From contig JBBECT010000002.1 of the NCBI GenBank assembly GCA_040881665.1, forward strand, positions 1 to 64,000: a stretch of 64,000 bases of DNA, given 5' to 3'. Origin of the DNA: Actinomycetota bacterium. GTDB taxonomy: Bacteria > Actinomycetota > UBA4738 > HRBIN12. A program made the position numbers and the translations under genes. Shown piece by piece: positions 42,535-52,416 of this stretch (the stretch's first letter is position 1; each line of letters opens with the position of its first letter). The notes beneath the pieces were generated by a model, which saw only the letters and a list, made by a program, of their open reading frames with translations, was not told where the DNA came from and did not search any database.

Positions 42535-43662
42535 ATGCTGTTCATCGCGATCGGGATCGTGGCCGCCGCGTTCGGCCTGCTCGACTACCTGGAGATCGTG
42601 GACACCCCGACGTCGTTGGTACTCACCGGCGTCGGCGCGGTGACCCTGCTGGCGGGGATCGGCCAGCTCCAGAAGGACAAGCGTGCGAAGACCGAGACGG
42701 AGACGGTCGCCTCGAACGGCGCCGCCGCGACCAACGGTCACGCCCCCAACCCACTCGCTGCAGCCAACGGTGTGGAGGCTCCCGCCGCCAACGGCACCGC
42801 GGTCGCCGTGGCGGAGAAGCGATCTCTGTGGGAGCGCCTCAACAAGCCCGTCGGCGGCGGAGAACCCAAGGCCGCGAAGCAGGGCAAGGGCAAGCACCGG
42901 CGCGGATCCACGGACCCCGAACCGACGGCCGAACCGCTGCCGGCAGGCGCCGTCCCGCCGTCGCCGGCCGGAGTGGGAACCCCCGCTGCCGCCACGGCTG
43001 CCCCCCTCGCCGCCCCCGCGCAGGGTCAGCCGGCAGAACCGGCCCCGACCGAGAAGGTCTCATTCTGGAAGAAGCTGAACCAACCGGTGGGCAAGGGCAA
43101 GGAAGCGGGACCGGCCCCGGAGGCCGACGCCGACGACGGCAGCACGAAGCGCCGCGGTCGTCGTCGGAAGAAGGACCAGGACGAAGGGCCGCTGTTCCCC
43201 GACTCGATGGGCGAGACCCCCGACCCGTTCGTTGCCGAGGCACCCGCGGGAGCGGTGCCACCCGCACCGGTGCCGGTCGCTCCCGCGCACGCTCCGACAC
43301 CACCCGAGTTCGAGGAGGTCTGGGGCACTCAACCCAACACCGATCCCGCTGCGCCGCCCGCTCCGGCCGCTCCGCCGGCGCCCGCGACGCCGCATCCCGG
43401 TGCCGAGCCGCAGCGGATCGCCGCGGCCGGAGGGGAGATCGCCTGGGAGCAGCTCGACCCGGCGGCAGCCTCCGGCGAGGCTCCGCTCCAAGGAGGAGCA
43501 GGCGGTGCGGGTTCCGGAACCGAGCAGACGGCTTCGATCGCGACGGCGGTCGCCGAGCCGCAGGTCGAGGCGCCCCGGCGCGGTCGCCGCGTCTGCAACT
43601 ACTGCTGGGAGCCGAACGATCCGACCGCGTCGGTCTGCGGCTCCTGTGGCGCGGCTCTCTAG
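42535..43662 (+). CDS. membrane protein with repeated W-LN-PVG motif and zinc ribbon
   Basis: 375 residues from the ATG at 42535 (AGGAG five bases upstream). Two short TM helices begin the chain (FIAIGIVAAAFGLLDYLEIV and SLVLTGVGAVTLLAGIG), followed by about 270 disordered Ala/Pro/Gly-rich residues. Within these the phrase SLWERLNKPVGGG recurs as SFWKKLNQPVGKG about 80 residues later, each followed by a basic patch. The end is a CNYC...CGSC zinc ribbon. Such proteins may tether partners to the membrane through the repeated motif and the zinc finger. I know no named family; low-complexity sequence makes homology hard to judge. Confidence 0.65.
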   Translation: MLFIAIGIVAAAFGLLDYLEIVDTPTSLVLTGVGAVTLLAGIGQLQKDKRAKTETETVASNGAAATNGHAPNPLAAANGVEAPAANGTAVAVAEKRSLWERLNKPVGGGEPKAAKQGKGKHRRGSTDPEPTAEPLPAGAVPPSPAGVGTPAAATAAPLAAPAQGQPAEPAPTEKVSFWKKLNQPVGKGKEAGPAPEADADDGSTKRRGRRRKKDQDEGPLFPDSMGETPDPFVAEAPAGAVPPAPVPVAPAHAPTPPEFEEVWGTQPNTDPAAPPAPAAPPAPATPHPGAEPQRIAAAGGEIAWEQLDPAAASGEAPLQGGAGGAGSGTEQTASIATAVAEPQVEAPRRGRRVCNYCWEPNDPTASVCGSCGAAL

Positions 43663-43698
43663 CGGACCCGCGGCGCCCAACGACATCCCAGTCAGGCA

Positions 43699-43736
43699 CG
43701 AACGTTCCGAGCCCCGTTGACGGGGCAGGACGTTCG
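43699..43736. terminator. nested hairpin between two genes
   Basis: An inner stem GCCCCG / CGGGGC (43711-43716 with 43721-43726, loop TTGA) sits inside an outer 7-bp stem CGAACGT / ACGTTCG (43699-43705 with 43730-43736). It lies 37 bases behind the zinc-ribbon gene and 45 bases before the lipoprotein gene. No T run follows, so it may end or attenuate transcription, or be an mRNA processing structure. Confidence 0.4.
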
Positions 43737-43780
43737 GTTGCAGGATTCGCCTCGGCCGCCGACCCGGCCCATCCGCTCGT

Positions 43781-44863
43781 ATGCAGACTCGCCGGCCCCA
43801 CACTCGATCCGCGCGCGAACGGTTCCGAGCCGTTCACACGCTGTCGGTGCTCGCGCTGGTCGCGTTGCTGGCGTCGTGCACCGGCTCCACGGAGGATGTG
43901 CCCTCACCGAGCGCCGCGATCGGGGCCGCTCCTCCCGTCGGTGAGCCGACCCCACAGGAGGACTGCGCCCACATCGACGCCGCGACGGGGACCGTGACGA
44001 CGTTCCGAACGCGATCGAAGGCGTGCGTGGACGCCGGACGGCTCGTCGCCTATCGGTGCGGGCGTCGCCTCGACCCCGTCGTCGTGCTCCGGCTCGCCGG
44101 TGCGCACCCGCGCTCGTTCATCGGCGGACGGTTCTCGGTCGGGGTGCGCGAGCTCCCCGAGGGAGCGCGCCGGATCGGTGCCACCGACGCCGCAGTCGTG
44201 TGGACGATCGACGACGGTTCCGGCGGTCAGACCGTCTACGTGGACGAGGCCGGGACGATCCGTCGGTGGCTCGAGATGCCCGCGGCCGGCCGGGTGAGCG
44301 ACCCTCCGGAAGCGTTCCTGCTGGGCGACTCGATCCTCGACGGCGCACGGTACGAGCTCGAGGCCGACCTCGCGGGATGGGTGACGACGATCGACGCGGA
44401 GATCGGACGGGGTTCGGCGGCCGGCATCGTCTCGGCACAGGAGCACATGACCTCGCAGGCCGCCACGGGCGGCACCGGCCCCACGGTCGCGGTCATCGAG
44501 CTCGGGACCAACGACGCCGATCCGGCGCTGCTGGCCGAAAGCGCGGCGACGATGTTGGAGAGCTTCGCGCGAACTCCGGTGGTCGTCTGGGTGACGGTAC
44601 GGTCGCCGATGGAGCCCGCTGTCGAGGTCAACCGGCAGATCCGTCGCGCGGTTGCTGCGGCCCCGAACGCGACGCTGGCCGATTGGAACCGCGCCGTTCC
44701 CGACGACGCGCTCCAGCCCGACGGCGTGCACCTGTTGCCCCAGAGGACGCACGAGTTCGCGGATTTCCTCACCCCGTACCTGGAGGCCTGGCACGCGGCG
44801 GCCAGGGGTGAGGGCGCCAGATCCTGCGGGTCGGAGGTCGCCGCCGCGCTCGCCGAGCGTTGA
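43781..44863 (+). CDS. GDSL/SGNH hydrolase lipoprotein
   Basis: 360 residues. The signal peptide ends in LLASC, so Cys33 should be lipidated and the protein anchored outside the membrane. After a 140-residue region of its own, the SGNH domain shows block I AFLLGDSILDG with nucleophile Ser184, IELGTND (block III) and the Asp314/His317 pair in DGVHL (block V). Such enzymes remove acyl or acetyl groups from envelope polymers or lipids. The substrate is unknown. Four cysteines in the region before the catalytic domain may form disulfides. Confidence 0.8.
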   Translation: MQTRRPHTRSARERFRAVHTLSVLALVALLASCTGSTEDVPSPSAAIGAAPPVGEPTPQEDCAHIDAATGTVTTFRTRSKACVDAGRLVAYRCGRRLDPVVVLRLAGAHPRSFIGGRFSVGVRELPEGARRIGATDAAVVWTIDDGSGGQTVYVDEAGTIRRWLEMPAAGRVSDPPEAFLLGDSILDGARYELEADLAGWVTTIDAEIGRGSAAGIVSAQEHMTSQAATGGTGPTVAVIELGTNDADPALLAESAATMLESFARTPVVVWVTVRSPMEPAVEVNRQIRRAVAAAPNATLADWNRAVPDDALQPDGVHLLPQRTHEFADFLTPYLEAWHAAARGEGARSCGSEVAAALAER

Positions 44864-44981
44864 CCCTCCACGCGGGACCGCCGCCGGGCGGTTCCCTGCC
44901 TGACTAGGATGACCTCGGTCCACCAGGGCTGTGCGTTCCCGGGCCCGTGCGCCCGGGAACCGAGGGGAGATCCGGCTACCC

Positions 44982-46364
44982 ATGAGCGAGTACCGCACCG
45001 AATCCGACACGATGGGCGAGATCGACGTCCACCGCTCGAAGTATTGGGGGGCGCAGACGCAGCGCTCTCTTCACCACTTCTCGATCGGCGACGACCGCAT
45101 GCCGGACGAGATCGTCCGCGCGATGGGGGTCCTGAAGAAGGCTGCCGCGTTGGCGAACCAGGACGCCGGCCGCCTCGACCCCGCGGTCGCGGGGCACATC
45201 GTGGCCGCCGCCGACGAGGTGATCGCAGGCGATCTCGACGAGCACTTTCCCCTGTACGTGTGGCAGACCGGCTCGGGCACCCAGACCAACATGAACGCGA
45301 ACGAGGTGATCGCGAACCGCGCCGCCGAGCTCGCCGGCGGAGAGCCGGGTCGCAAGGATCAGGTCCACCCGAACGACCACGTGAACATGTCGCAGTCCTC
45401 GAACGACACGTTCCCGACCGCGATGCACGTCGCGTCCGCGACGGCGATCGTCGAGCACCTCGTTCCCAGCGTGCGTGCCCTCCGCGATGCCCTCGACGCG
45501 AAGGCCGCCGCGTTCTCCGACATCGTGAAGATCGGACGCACGCACCTGCAGGACGCCGTGCCGATCACGCTCGGACAAGAGTTCTCCGGCTACGTCGCGC
45601 AGCTCGATGACGATCTCGAGCGACTCGAACAGACGCTGCCGGGGCTGTACGAACTGGCGATCGGTGGCACCGCCGTCGGCACCGGCCTGAACGCGCCCGA
45701 GGGCTTCGGTGAGGCGGCCGCGGCCAAGATCGCCGACCTGACCGGGCTGCCGTTCACGACCGCGCCGAACAAGTTCGCGGCGCTCGCCTCCCACGATGCG
45801 GTCGTATTCGCGTCCGGAGCGCTCGCGACGCTCGCCGGCAGCCTGATGAAGATCGCGAACGACATCCGCTGGCTCGGTTCCGGCCCCCGCAGCGGTCTCG
45901 GGGAGCTTGCCCTGCCGGAGAACGAGCCGGGCTCGTCGATCATGCCGGGAAAGGTGAACCCGACGCAGGCCGAGGCGATGACGATGGTCTGCTGCCAGGT
46001 CCTCGGCAACGACACGACGATCAAGTTCGCGGGCTCGCAGGGCAACTTCGAGCTGAACGTGTTCAAACCGGTGATGGTGCGCAACTTCCTGCACTCGGCG
46101 AACATCCTCGCCGACGCGTGCCGCACGTTCCGCGAGTTCTGCATCGAGGGACTCGAGCCGAACCGCGAGCGGATCGATCAGCTGCTGAACGACTCGCTGA
46201 TGCTCGTCACCGCCCTGAACCCGCGGATCGGCTACGACAAGGCGGCACAGATCGCCAAGAAGGCCCACGAGGAGGGAACGACCCTGCGCGAGGCCGCCCT
46301 CACCCTCGGCTACCTCAGCGACGCCGAGTACGACGAATGGGTCCGCCCCGAGGACATGGTCTGA
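44982..46364 (+). CDS. fumC: class II fumarate hydratase
   Basis: 460 residues from the ATG at 44982 (GAGGGGAG upstream), normal for class II fumarases. Signatures: [53 protein letters not shown] with the catalytic His region, and the superfamily stamp [16 protein letters not shown] holding the catalytic Ser loop. It is the cobalt- and iron-free citric-acid-cycle enzyme. It is followed by 269 bp without a gene, in which I see no riboswitch or promoter that I can support. Confidence 0.95.
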   Translation: MSEYRTESDTMGEIDVHRSKYWGAQTQRSLHHFSIGDDRMPDEIVRAMGVLKKAAALANQDAGRLDPAVAGHIVAAADEVIAGDLDEHFPLYVWQTGSGTQTNMNANEVIANRAAELAGGEPGRKDQVHPNDHVNMSQSSNDTFPTAMHVASATAIVEHLVPSVRALRDALDAKAAAFSDIVKIGRTHLQDAVPITLGQEFSGYVAQLDDDLERLEQTLPGLYELAIGGTAVGTGLNAPEGFGEAAAAKIADLTGLPFTTAPNKFAALASHDAVVFASGALATLAGSLMKIANDIRWLGSGPRSGLGELALPENEPGSSIMPGKVNPTQAEAMTMVCCQVLGNDTTIKFAGSQGNFELNVFKPVMVRNFLHSANILADACRTFREFCIEGLEPNRERIDQLLNDSLMLVTALNPRIGYDKAAQIAKKAHEEGTTLREAALTLGYLSDAEYDEWVRPEDMV

Positions 46365-46633
46365 TCCGGGATGATCAGCGCCCCGCGTCGTGCTCCTGTT
46401 TCCCGCCTCCCATGCCTGCCAGCCTAGCCTGAGGCAGGATCGACCGCCGATCAGCGGCGCCCGGCCGTTCGAGGGTAGTCGGAGGGCGGGCGTCCTACGC
46501 CCCTCGGATGCGTCCTATGGCGGATGCCGTAGGCGGTTGAACCGGTTACCGTTGCCCGAGGCCGACACCGGACTCCCCCGGGCGTGGCGGCGGGGCGTCG
46601 GGCCCCGGCACAAGGCGGACGGAAGCGGATCGT

Positions 46634-49600
46634 ATGGGGCTCAAGTCACTGCGCGTACTCCTCACCTTCTTCCTGCTGGCCGGCATCGTGCTGGCCCTCC
46701 CGGCGGCGCCCGCCGTTGCCGAACCGGTTCCCCACCCCTCGATCGTCTCGCCAGACCCCGACGACGGCACCCCCCACGTCCTCGACGGCCGGATCAACGA
46801 CATGGCCCAGATCGGCGATCGCGTGGTCGTGGCCGGCAAGTTCACCCAGACGCGCGACAGCGGCAGCCCGACGATCCAATCCCGGACCAACGCGGCGTCG
46901 TTCCTGGCCTCGACGGGCAAGCTCACGAGCTTCGCGCCGGTGCTCGACAGGCAGGTCAACGCGGTCGTCGCCCACCCGGATGGGCAACACGTCTATCTCG
47001 GCGGCGAGTTCAACACGATCGACGGCATCAAGCGCCGCAAGGTCGTGAAGATCGACCTGGCCACCGGCAACGTCGTCACCGCGTTCAAGGCCGCGGCAGA
47101 CGGCAAGGTGATGGACCTCGCGATCGCGAACGACCGCCTCTACATCGCGGGCCAGTTCAAGAAGATCAACAGCATCCCTCGCGAGGGATTCGCCGCCGTG
47201 GACCTCAACACCGGTGCGGTCGACGCGAACGTTGCCGTTCCCTTCACGGTGCCCGCGAACGGCGTTCGCATGGTGCGCAAGATCGAGGTCACGCCGGACG
47301 GCTCGAGGCTCTTCGCGATCGGCAACTTCACGATCGTCGGCGGACTCGACCGGTACCAGATCGCCGCGATCGACCTGACCACCTTTCCCGCCACCGTCGC
47401 GAACTGGCAGACGAACGGATACAAGTTCCAGTGCTACGACGACTTCGACAGTTACGTCCGCGACCTCGACATCGCTCCGGATGGCTCGTGGCTGGTCGTC
47501 ACGACGACCGGTGGCTACGGCGGGGGACCGCCGAGCCTGTGCGACACGATCGCGCGATGGGAGACCGGCTCGGTCGGCACGGACCTGCAGCCGACGTGGG
47601 TGAGCTTCACGGGCGGCGACTCGACCTACAGCGCCGCGATCACGGGTGAGGTCGTCTACGTCGGCGGTCACCAGCGCTGGCAGAACAACATGTACCGGGC
47701 CGACGCCGAGGGACCGTTCGCGGTCCCCCGCGAGGGCCTCGCGGCGTTGTCCTCGCAGAACGGGATCCCGTTCCGATGGAACCCGGGTCGCCAGCGTGGT
47801 GTCGGCGTCTTCTCCTTGGTCTCGACCGCAGCGGGCCTGTGGGTCGGTAGCGACACGGATATGCTTGCCGGTGAGTTCCACGCGCGGATCGGCTTCTTCC
47901 CCCTGCAGGGCGGCGCGATCGTGCCGGCGAATCGTCCCTACCGCCTGCCGAACGACCTCGTCAACATCTCGGCCGTCTCCGGCGGGGGCAACGGTCAGCT
48001 GATCCGCCGTTCCTACGACGGGACGACGATGGGTACCCGCACCACCCTGTCCGTGCCGAGCATGGCCAACGCACGCGGCGCGTTCGCGTTGAACGGCAAG
48101 GTCTACACGGGCTGGAGCGACGGAAGGCTCTATGTCCGTTCCTTCAACGGATCGACCTTCGGGGCAGCGCAACTGGTGCCGATAGCGGGTGTCGACACGA
48201 CGCCCGGAACGAGGTTCAAGATCCCGGGTACGACCACGACGATCCCGAAGTTCAGCGATCACCTGAAGCTCATGACAGGGATGTTCTACGACGCCGGCCG
48301 CCTCTACTACACGATCTCGGGAGATTCCCGCCTGTACGCGCGTCACTTCAATCCCGAGAGCGACATAGTCGGTGCCGAGCTCTTCGTGGCGTCGACCACC
48401 GCCGACGGCGTCGCTTGGAACAACGTCCGCGGCGTCACCCTCGCGAACGGCAACCTGTACTACGCCCTCACGGACGGGAAGCTGTACCGCGTCGCGTGGA
48501 ACGGCTCGAAGCCCACGGGGTCCTCCGTCCAGGTCGGAGGGTCGGGCACCCCGGACAACTACGACTGGACCTCGCGCGGCATCTTCGCCTTCGCACAAGC
48601 CGTCGACACCAACGCCCCCACGGTCCCGGGTACGCCGGGCGGGACCAGCACGCGGATCGGGGAGGTCGACCTGCAGTGGGCGGCCTCGGACGACACCGTC
48701 AGCGACAGCCTGACCTACCGGATCTATCGCGACGGAGACCCGGTCGCGGTCGGCGAGGTCGACAGCTCGTCGAAGTCCACGGTGACATTCACCGACACGA
48801 CTGCCGTTGCCGGCGCGATGCACACCTACACCGTCGACGCGCGAGACGCGACCGACAACGCCTCCGCGAAGAGCCCGGCCTCGGATCCGATCACTGTGGA
48901 GGCACCGGACTCGGTTCCCCCGTCGATCCCCGGGACACCGAGCGGGACGAGCACGCGGATCGGCGAGGTCGACCTGGAGTGGGGAGCGTCCGACGACGAA
49001 ACGAGCGATGACCTGACCTACCGCGTCTACCGGGACGCCGAGCCGACGCCGGTCGGAGAGGTGTCCAGCTCGTCGACGACGACCGTGACGTTCACCGACA
49101 CGACCGCCGTTCCCGGCGCGACGCACACCTATACCGTCGACGCGCGGGACGAGCTCGACAACGCCTCCGCCGAGAGCCCGGCGTCCGCGCCGATCCAGGT
49201 GCTGGCCCCCGATACGACCCCGCCGACCGTTCCGGGCATCCCGAACGCCACCGCGCTGTCGAAGACGAAGATCGACCTGTGGTGGGCGGGGTCGAGCGAC
49301 GATCACAGCGCGCAGATCACCTACCGCGTGTTCCGCGACGGGGATCCCACGCCGGTCGGCGAGATCACCAGTGCCGACGGTCTCGTGAACTTCACCGACA
49401 CGGGGCTCGAGCCCGCGAGCACTCATACCTACACCGTGGATGCGACCGATGAGGCCGACAACACGAGCGCCCCGAGCGATCCGTCCGAGCCGGTCGCCAC
49501 GCTGGGCATCGTGTTCTCCGACGACTTCTCGACCGAGGACTTCTCGAAGTGGACGAACTCTGTGCGGATGTCGATCGACGCGACCGACGGCAGCCCCTCG

Positions 49601-50056
49601 GCTCCGAGCGCGAAGATGGAAACGGTCTCCGAAAGTGCGAACGCGTTCGTCACCCTCCCCGACGCGCTCGCGACCGCCTGCGTCAGCGCGCGCGTCAACG
49701 TGCAGAGCACCGGCGGCTCCGCCCTGGACCTGTTGCGCCTCCGCGGGCCGGGAAACACACAGCTCGTCAAGAGCTACGTGTCCGCGGCCGGCGTGCTCTT
49801 CATCCGGAGCGACTTCGCCGCAACGCAGAAGAACTCCTCGACGAGCCTGCCTGCGGGATGGAACGAGATCGAGCTGTGCGGCTCACCGGGACCGACCTCG
49901 ACCTGGGACCTGTACCTGAACGGGTCGAAGGTCGTCGACGCGTGGCAGGCGGACACCGGCACCCTCGGTGTGGGACGCGTCCAGATCGGCGACACCCTGA
50001 GCAAGACGGTCACCGCGGGGTGGGACGACGTGATCGTCGACACCGTTCCCGAGTAG
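46634..50056 (+). CDS. secreted propeller protein with three fibronectin III modules, member B
   Basis: 1140 residues. Signal peptide (VLLTFFLLAGIVLALPAAPA then AVA), propeller of the same family as the 8210-10168 gene to about residue 650 with the shared marks: a Cys before FDSYVRDLD, LCDTIARWE and SFTGGDSTYSA. Three fibronectin III modules follow at roughly 657-755, 757-855 and 858-955; the first two are so alike, also in DNA, that one is a recent duplicate. Residues 957-1140 form a concanavalin-like domain (FSDDFSTEDFSKW to GWDDVIVD). GGAAG lies upstream of the ATG. Extracellular; likely to bind polysaccharide or a partner. Confidence 0.8.
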   Translation: MGLKSLRVLLTFFLLAGIVLALPAAPAVAEPVPHPSIVSPDPDDGTPHVLDGRINDMAQIGDRVVVAGKFTQTRDSGSPTIQSRTNAASFLASTGKLTSFAPVLDRQVNAVVAHPDGQHVYLGGEFNTIDGIKRRKVVKIDLATGNVVTAFKAAADGKVMDLAIANDRLYIAGQFKKINSIPREGFAAVDLNTGAVDANVAVPFTVPANGVRMVRKIEVTPDGSRLFAIGNFTIVGGLDRYQIAAIDLTTFPATVANWQTNGYKFQCYDDFDSYVRDLDIAPDGSWLVVTTTGGYGGGPPSLCDTIARWETGSVGTDLQPTWVSFTGGDSTYSAAITGEVVYVGGHQRWQNNMYRADAEGPFAVPREGLAALSSQNGIPFRWNPGRQRGVGVFSLVSTAAGLWVGSDTDMLAGEFHARIGFFPLQGGAIVPANRPYRLPNDLVNISAVSGGGNGQLIRRSYDGTTMGTRTTLSVPSMANARGAFALNGKVYTGWSDGRLYVRSFNGSTFGAAQLVPIAGVDTTPGTRFKIPGTTTTIPKFSDHLKLMTGMFYDAGRLYYTISGDSRLYARHFNPESDIVGAELFVASTTADGVAWNNVRGVTLANGNLYYALTDGKLYRVAWNGSKPTGSSVQVGGSGTPDNYDWTSRGIFAFAQAVDTNAPTVPGTPGGTSTRIGEVDLQWAASDDTVSDSLTYRIYRDGDPVAVGEVDSSSKSTVTFTDTTAVAGAMHTYTVDARDATDNASAKSPASDPITVEAPDSVPPSIPGTPSGTSTRIGEVDLEWGASDDETSDDLTYRVYRDAEPTPVGEVSSSSTTTVTFTDTTAVPGATHTYTVDARDELDNASAESPASAPIQVLAPDTTPPTVPGIPNATALSKTKIDLWWAGSSDDHSAQITYRVFRDGDPTPVGEITSADGLVNFTDTGLEPASTHTYTVDATDEADNTSAPSDPSEPVATLGIVFSDDFSTEDFSKWTNSVRMSIDATDGSPSAPSAKMETVSESANAFVTLPDALATACVSARVNVQSTGGSALDLLRLRGPGNTQLVKSYVSAAGVLFIRSDFAATQKNSSTSLPAGWNEIELCGSPGPTSTWDLYLNGSKVVDAWQADTGTLGVGRVQIGDTLSKTVTAGWDDVIVDTVPE

Positions 50057-50078
50057 CACACACGAACCCGGAGTTGCG

Positions 50079-52127
50079 TCAGGCCTCGGTGGCCGGGACG
50101 CCCCCCGACGTGTATCCGACAGGCTCGCGAACGATCCGGCCCGAGCCCGCGTCACTCGAGCGCCCGAGATGTGAGCGGCCCAGGACCAGGGCGAGGGCGT
50201 AGAGGACCGCGACCGGCACGAACAGAGCGCGGTAGCCGACCATCAGCGCGCCGTACTCGAGGACCCCACCCGCGATCGCTCCCAACAGGTTCGTTCCGAA
50301 CGCGATCGTGGACGACCCCACGTCGCGGAACCGATCCGCGAAGATCAGGTTCCCGAACATCACGGGCGCGAACCCGAGCGCCACGGCGGCGGCGAACCGC
50401 GGCACGAGATCGAGGCCCAGCAGCGCACCCGGCGGGATCGCCCACGCGATCGCGATCGACGCGAACAGCGGCACGTACAGCAGCCGAGGCCGCCGGACGG
50501 GCCACCGGCGGGTGATCTCCACCGCAAGGTAGACCGAGACGAGGATGCCGGCGAACACGAGCGCGTTCACGAACCACGTCGTGCCGAACAGCAAGGCAAA
50601 CCGGACGACGTTCATCGTCTCGAGCAACAGGAACGCCGCCCCCATGCAGAACAGGTCCAGGTACGGCCGCATCTGCCCGAAGCGCGCCCCCGACAGCCGG
50701 ATCGCGAGCGCCGAGGCGAGCAGGATCGCCACGAGCGCCAGCTGGTAGAACCCGGGGATCCCACGCTCGGCGAGGTAGGGGAACGGGAAGTCGTCGGTAT
50801 CGGGCACCGGGCTCGTCGCGGGGCGCTTCCAGACCTCCTCGCAGACCACGTTCGAAGCTCCCACCCCGGCCGTCAGGGCGACCCGCGGGCGCGGCCCCGC
50901 CCCGGGCGAGACGTCGACACAGGGCGGCGAGCCCAGCACGCCGTCCAGGGTGTCGGCGTAGCGGTCCACGACGCTCGGAAGGAAGTAGTGGTACATCGAC
51001 ACGACACCCTCGCCGGTCAGGTGGTCGCGCACCTCCTCGATCGCCTCGCGCGTGAACAGGTAGTTCTCCAGGCGGAGCGAGGACTGGCCGGCCAGCGCCG
51101 TCAGCGAGTCCGGGATCGCGAACAGCACGAGGTCGTACCGGGTGTCGGTGTCGTGCAGGAACGCCCGCGCGTCCTGCACGTGCACCGAGACCCTCGGATC
51201 GCCGTACGGGAGATCCGGATGCAGCTCCCGCCCGAGATCGGCGAGCGTCGGATCGATCTCGACCGCATCGACGTGCTGCGCGCCCTGCGACAACGCGATC
51301 GCGACGTCGTTCCCGCTGCCCGCGCCGACGATCAGGACGTTCCGCAGAGGATTGTCGGGAGAGCGTTCGTACGGTTCGAAGCGGAACTGCTGCTCGGCCC
51401 GCAGGTAGGACAGGGGCATGATCCGCTGATGCGGACGACCGTTGACGCTGATGTCGATGCTGCCGTCCTCGGCCGTCTCCGACAGGGAGATGCGTTGGTA
51501 GGGCGACCACGAGGTCCGTGCCGCGAGCGAGAGCGTGGCGAGGACCACGAGGAACACTGCGAGCGAACCGACCGCGAACGCGGTCCGCAGGTTCGCCGCG
51601 ATCAGGACGGCAACGACCGCCAGTCCCCAGATCACGGGGGGCAGACCCGCGAAGGCGAGCACGGAGAACGCGACGATGCCGAGGATGCTGCCGAGGATGT
51701 CGAGTCGGTAGGCCTCCAGCGGTGAGAACCGCGCGAAGGTCCGAGCCACGCCCTCGGCGATCGTGGCCATCACGACGAACGCGAGGACGAACATGACCGG
51801 CAACGACACCCACTTGGGCAGCGCCGGCCACCCGAACCCGCCCACGACCTGCAGCACCCCGTCTATACGGCCGCCCTGCACGGGGAACAGGGCGATGAAG
51901 AGCACGAGGACGGCGAGAGCCAGCGGAGCGAACCGGAACAGGTCCCGATCGGCCCCCGCGCGCAGGAACCCGACCCCGATCCCCAGGAAGCTCGCGAGCA
52001 GGACGAAGTTCGTGAAGAACGACAGGTAGACGTTGTACGCGCCGCCCCACCGGATCAGGCCGAGCTCCACGAACAGCATCAGGAAGCTCAGCAGGACGAG
52101 TCGAGAACGGTTCCCTGGCCCGGCCAT
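50079..52127 (-). CDS. membrane protein with spermidine-synthase-like domain
   Basis: 682 residues. About seven TM helices lead into a soluble SAM-dependent domain whose glycine-rich loop reads VLIVGAGSGNDVAIAL with the acidic residue in VDAVEIDP, then the catalytic-region Asp of VHVQDARAFLHDTDTRYDLV; another six TM helices close the chain. The family is the large membrane-bound spermidine-synthase-like group widespread in actinobacteria, whose aminopropyl-transferase activity is unproven. The polyamine-binding residues cannot be judged by eye. It sits on the opposite strand between two propeller genes, next to tRNA-Met. Confidence 0.82.
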   Translation of the reverse strand: MAGPGNRSRLVLLSFLMLFVELGLIRWGGAYNVYLSFFTNFVLLASFLGIGVGFLRAGADRDLFRFAPLALAVLVLFIALFPVQGGRIDGVLQVVGGFGWPALPKWVSLPVMFVLAFVVMATIAEGVARTFARFSPLEAYRLDILGSILGIVAFSVLAFAGLPPVIWGLAVVAVLIAANLRTAFAVGSLAVFLVVLATLSLAARTSWSPYQRISLSETAEDGSIDISVNGRPHQRIMPLSYLRAEQQFRFEPYERSPDNPLRNVLIVGAGSGNDVAIALSQGAQHVDAVEIDPTLADLGRELHPDLPYGDPRVSVHVQDARAFLHDTDTRYDLVLFAIPDSLTALAGQSSLRLENYLFTREAIEEVRDHLTGEGVVSMYHYFLPSVVDRYADTLDGVLGSPPCVDVSPGAGPRPRVALTAGVGASNVVCEEVWKRPATSPVPDTDDFPFPYLAERGIPGFYQLALVAILLASALAIRLSGARFGQMRPYLDLFCMGAAFLLLETMNVVRFALLFGTTWFVNALVFAGILVSVYLAVEITRRWPVRRPRLLYVPLFASIAIAWAIPPGALLGLDLVPRFAAAVALGFAPVMFGNLIFADRFRDVGSSTIAFGTNLLGAIAGGVLEYGALMVGYRALFVPVAVLYALALVLGRSHLGRSSDAGSGRIVREPVGYTSGGVPATEA

Positions 52128-52151
52128 GAGCGAGAACCCTACCGTGTGGGG

Positions 52152-52225
52152 TGGGGCGGGCAGGGCTCGAACCTGCGACCGACGGATTATGAGTCCGCTG
52201 CTCTAACCGACTGAGCTACCGCCCC
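52152..52225 (-). tRNA. tRNA-Met (anticodon CAU), elongator type
   Basis: Minus-strand cloverleaf: acceptor GGGGCGG / CCGCCCC, D arm TAGCTCAGTCGGTTAGAGC, anticodon stem-loop GCGGA-CTCATAA-TCCGT with anticodon CAT, T arm GGTTCGAGCC. The first acceptor pair is a Watson-Crick G-C pair and the anticodon stem lacks three consecutive G-C pairs, so it is not the initiator. tRNA-Ile2, which also has CAT, usually has another anticodon stem, so elongator Met is preferred. Confidence 0.92.
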
Positions 52226-52416
52226 TGTCCGACCCTGAACCTACCCTGCCGGGGCAGCCGGCGCCTCTAGCCGCCCGGGGACCGTAGGTCCTGGGGCTTC
52301 CGCCCGATGCCGTATCCCCCGTCCGGGGCTACCATGTGCGCTTCGGGGGAACTCTCCGGGCGTCCGGTCCCGCTCGGGGTCGACCGCACGCATCGAGTCC
52401 TACAGGAGCCGATCTG

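Noticed and set aside
46365-46633. Possible riboswitch in the leader of propeller member B (GGTTACCG-like element as in c-di-GMP riboswitches)
   Set aside because: The required GCAAA blocks and tetraloop-receptor parts are not found, and the leaders of members C and D share no similar structure.
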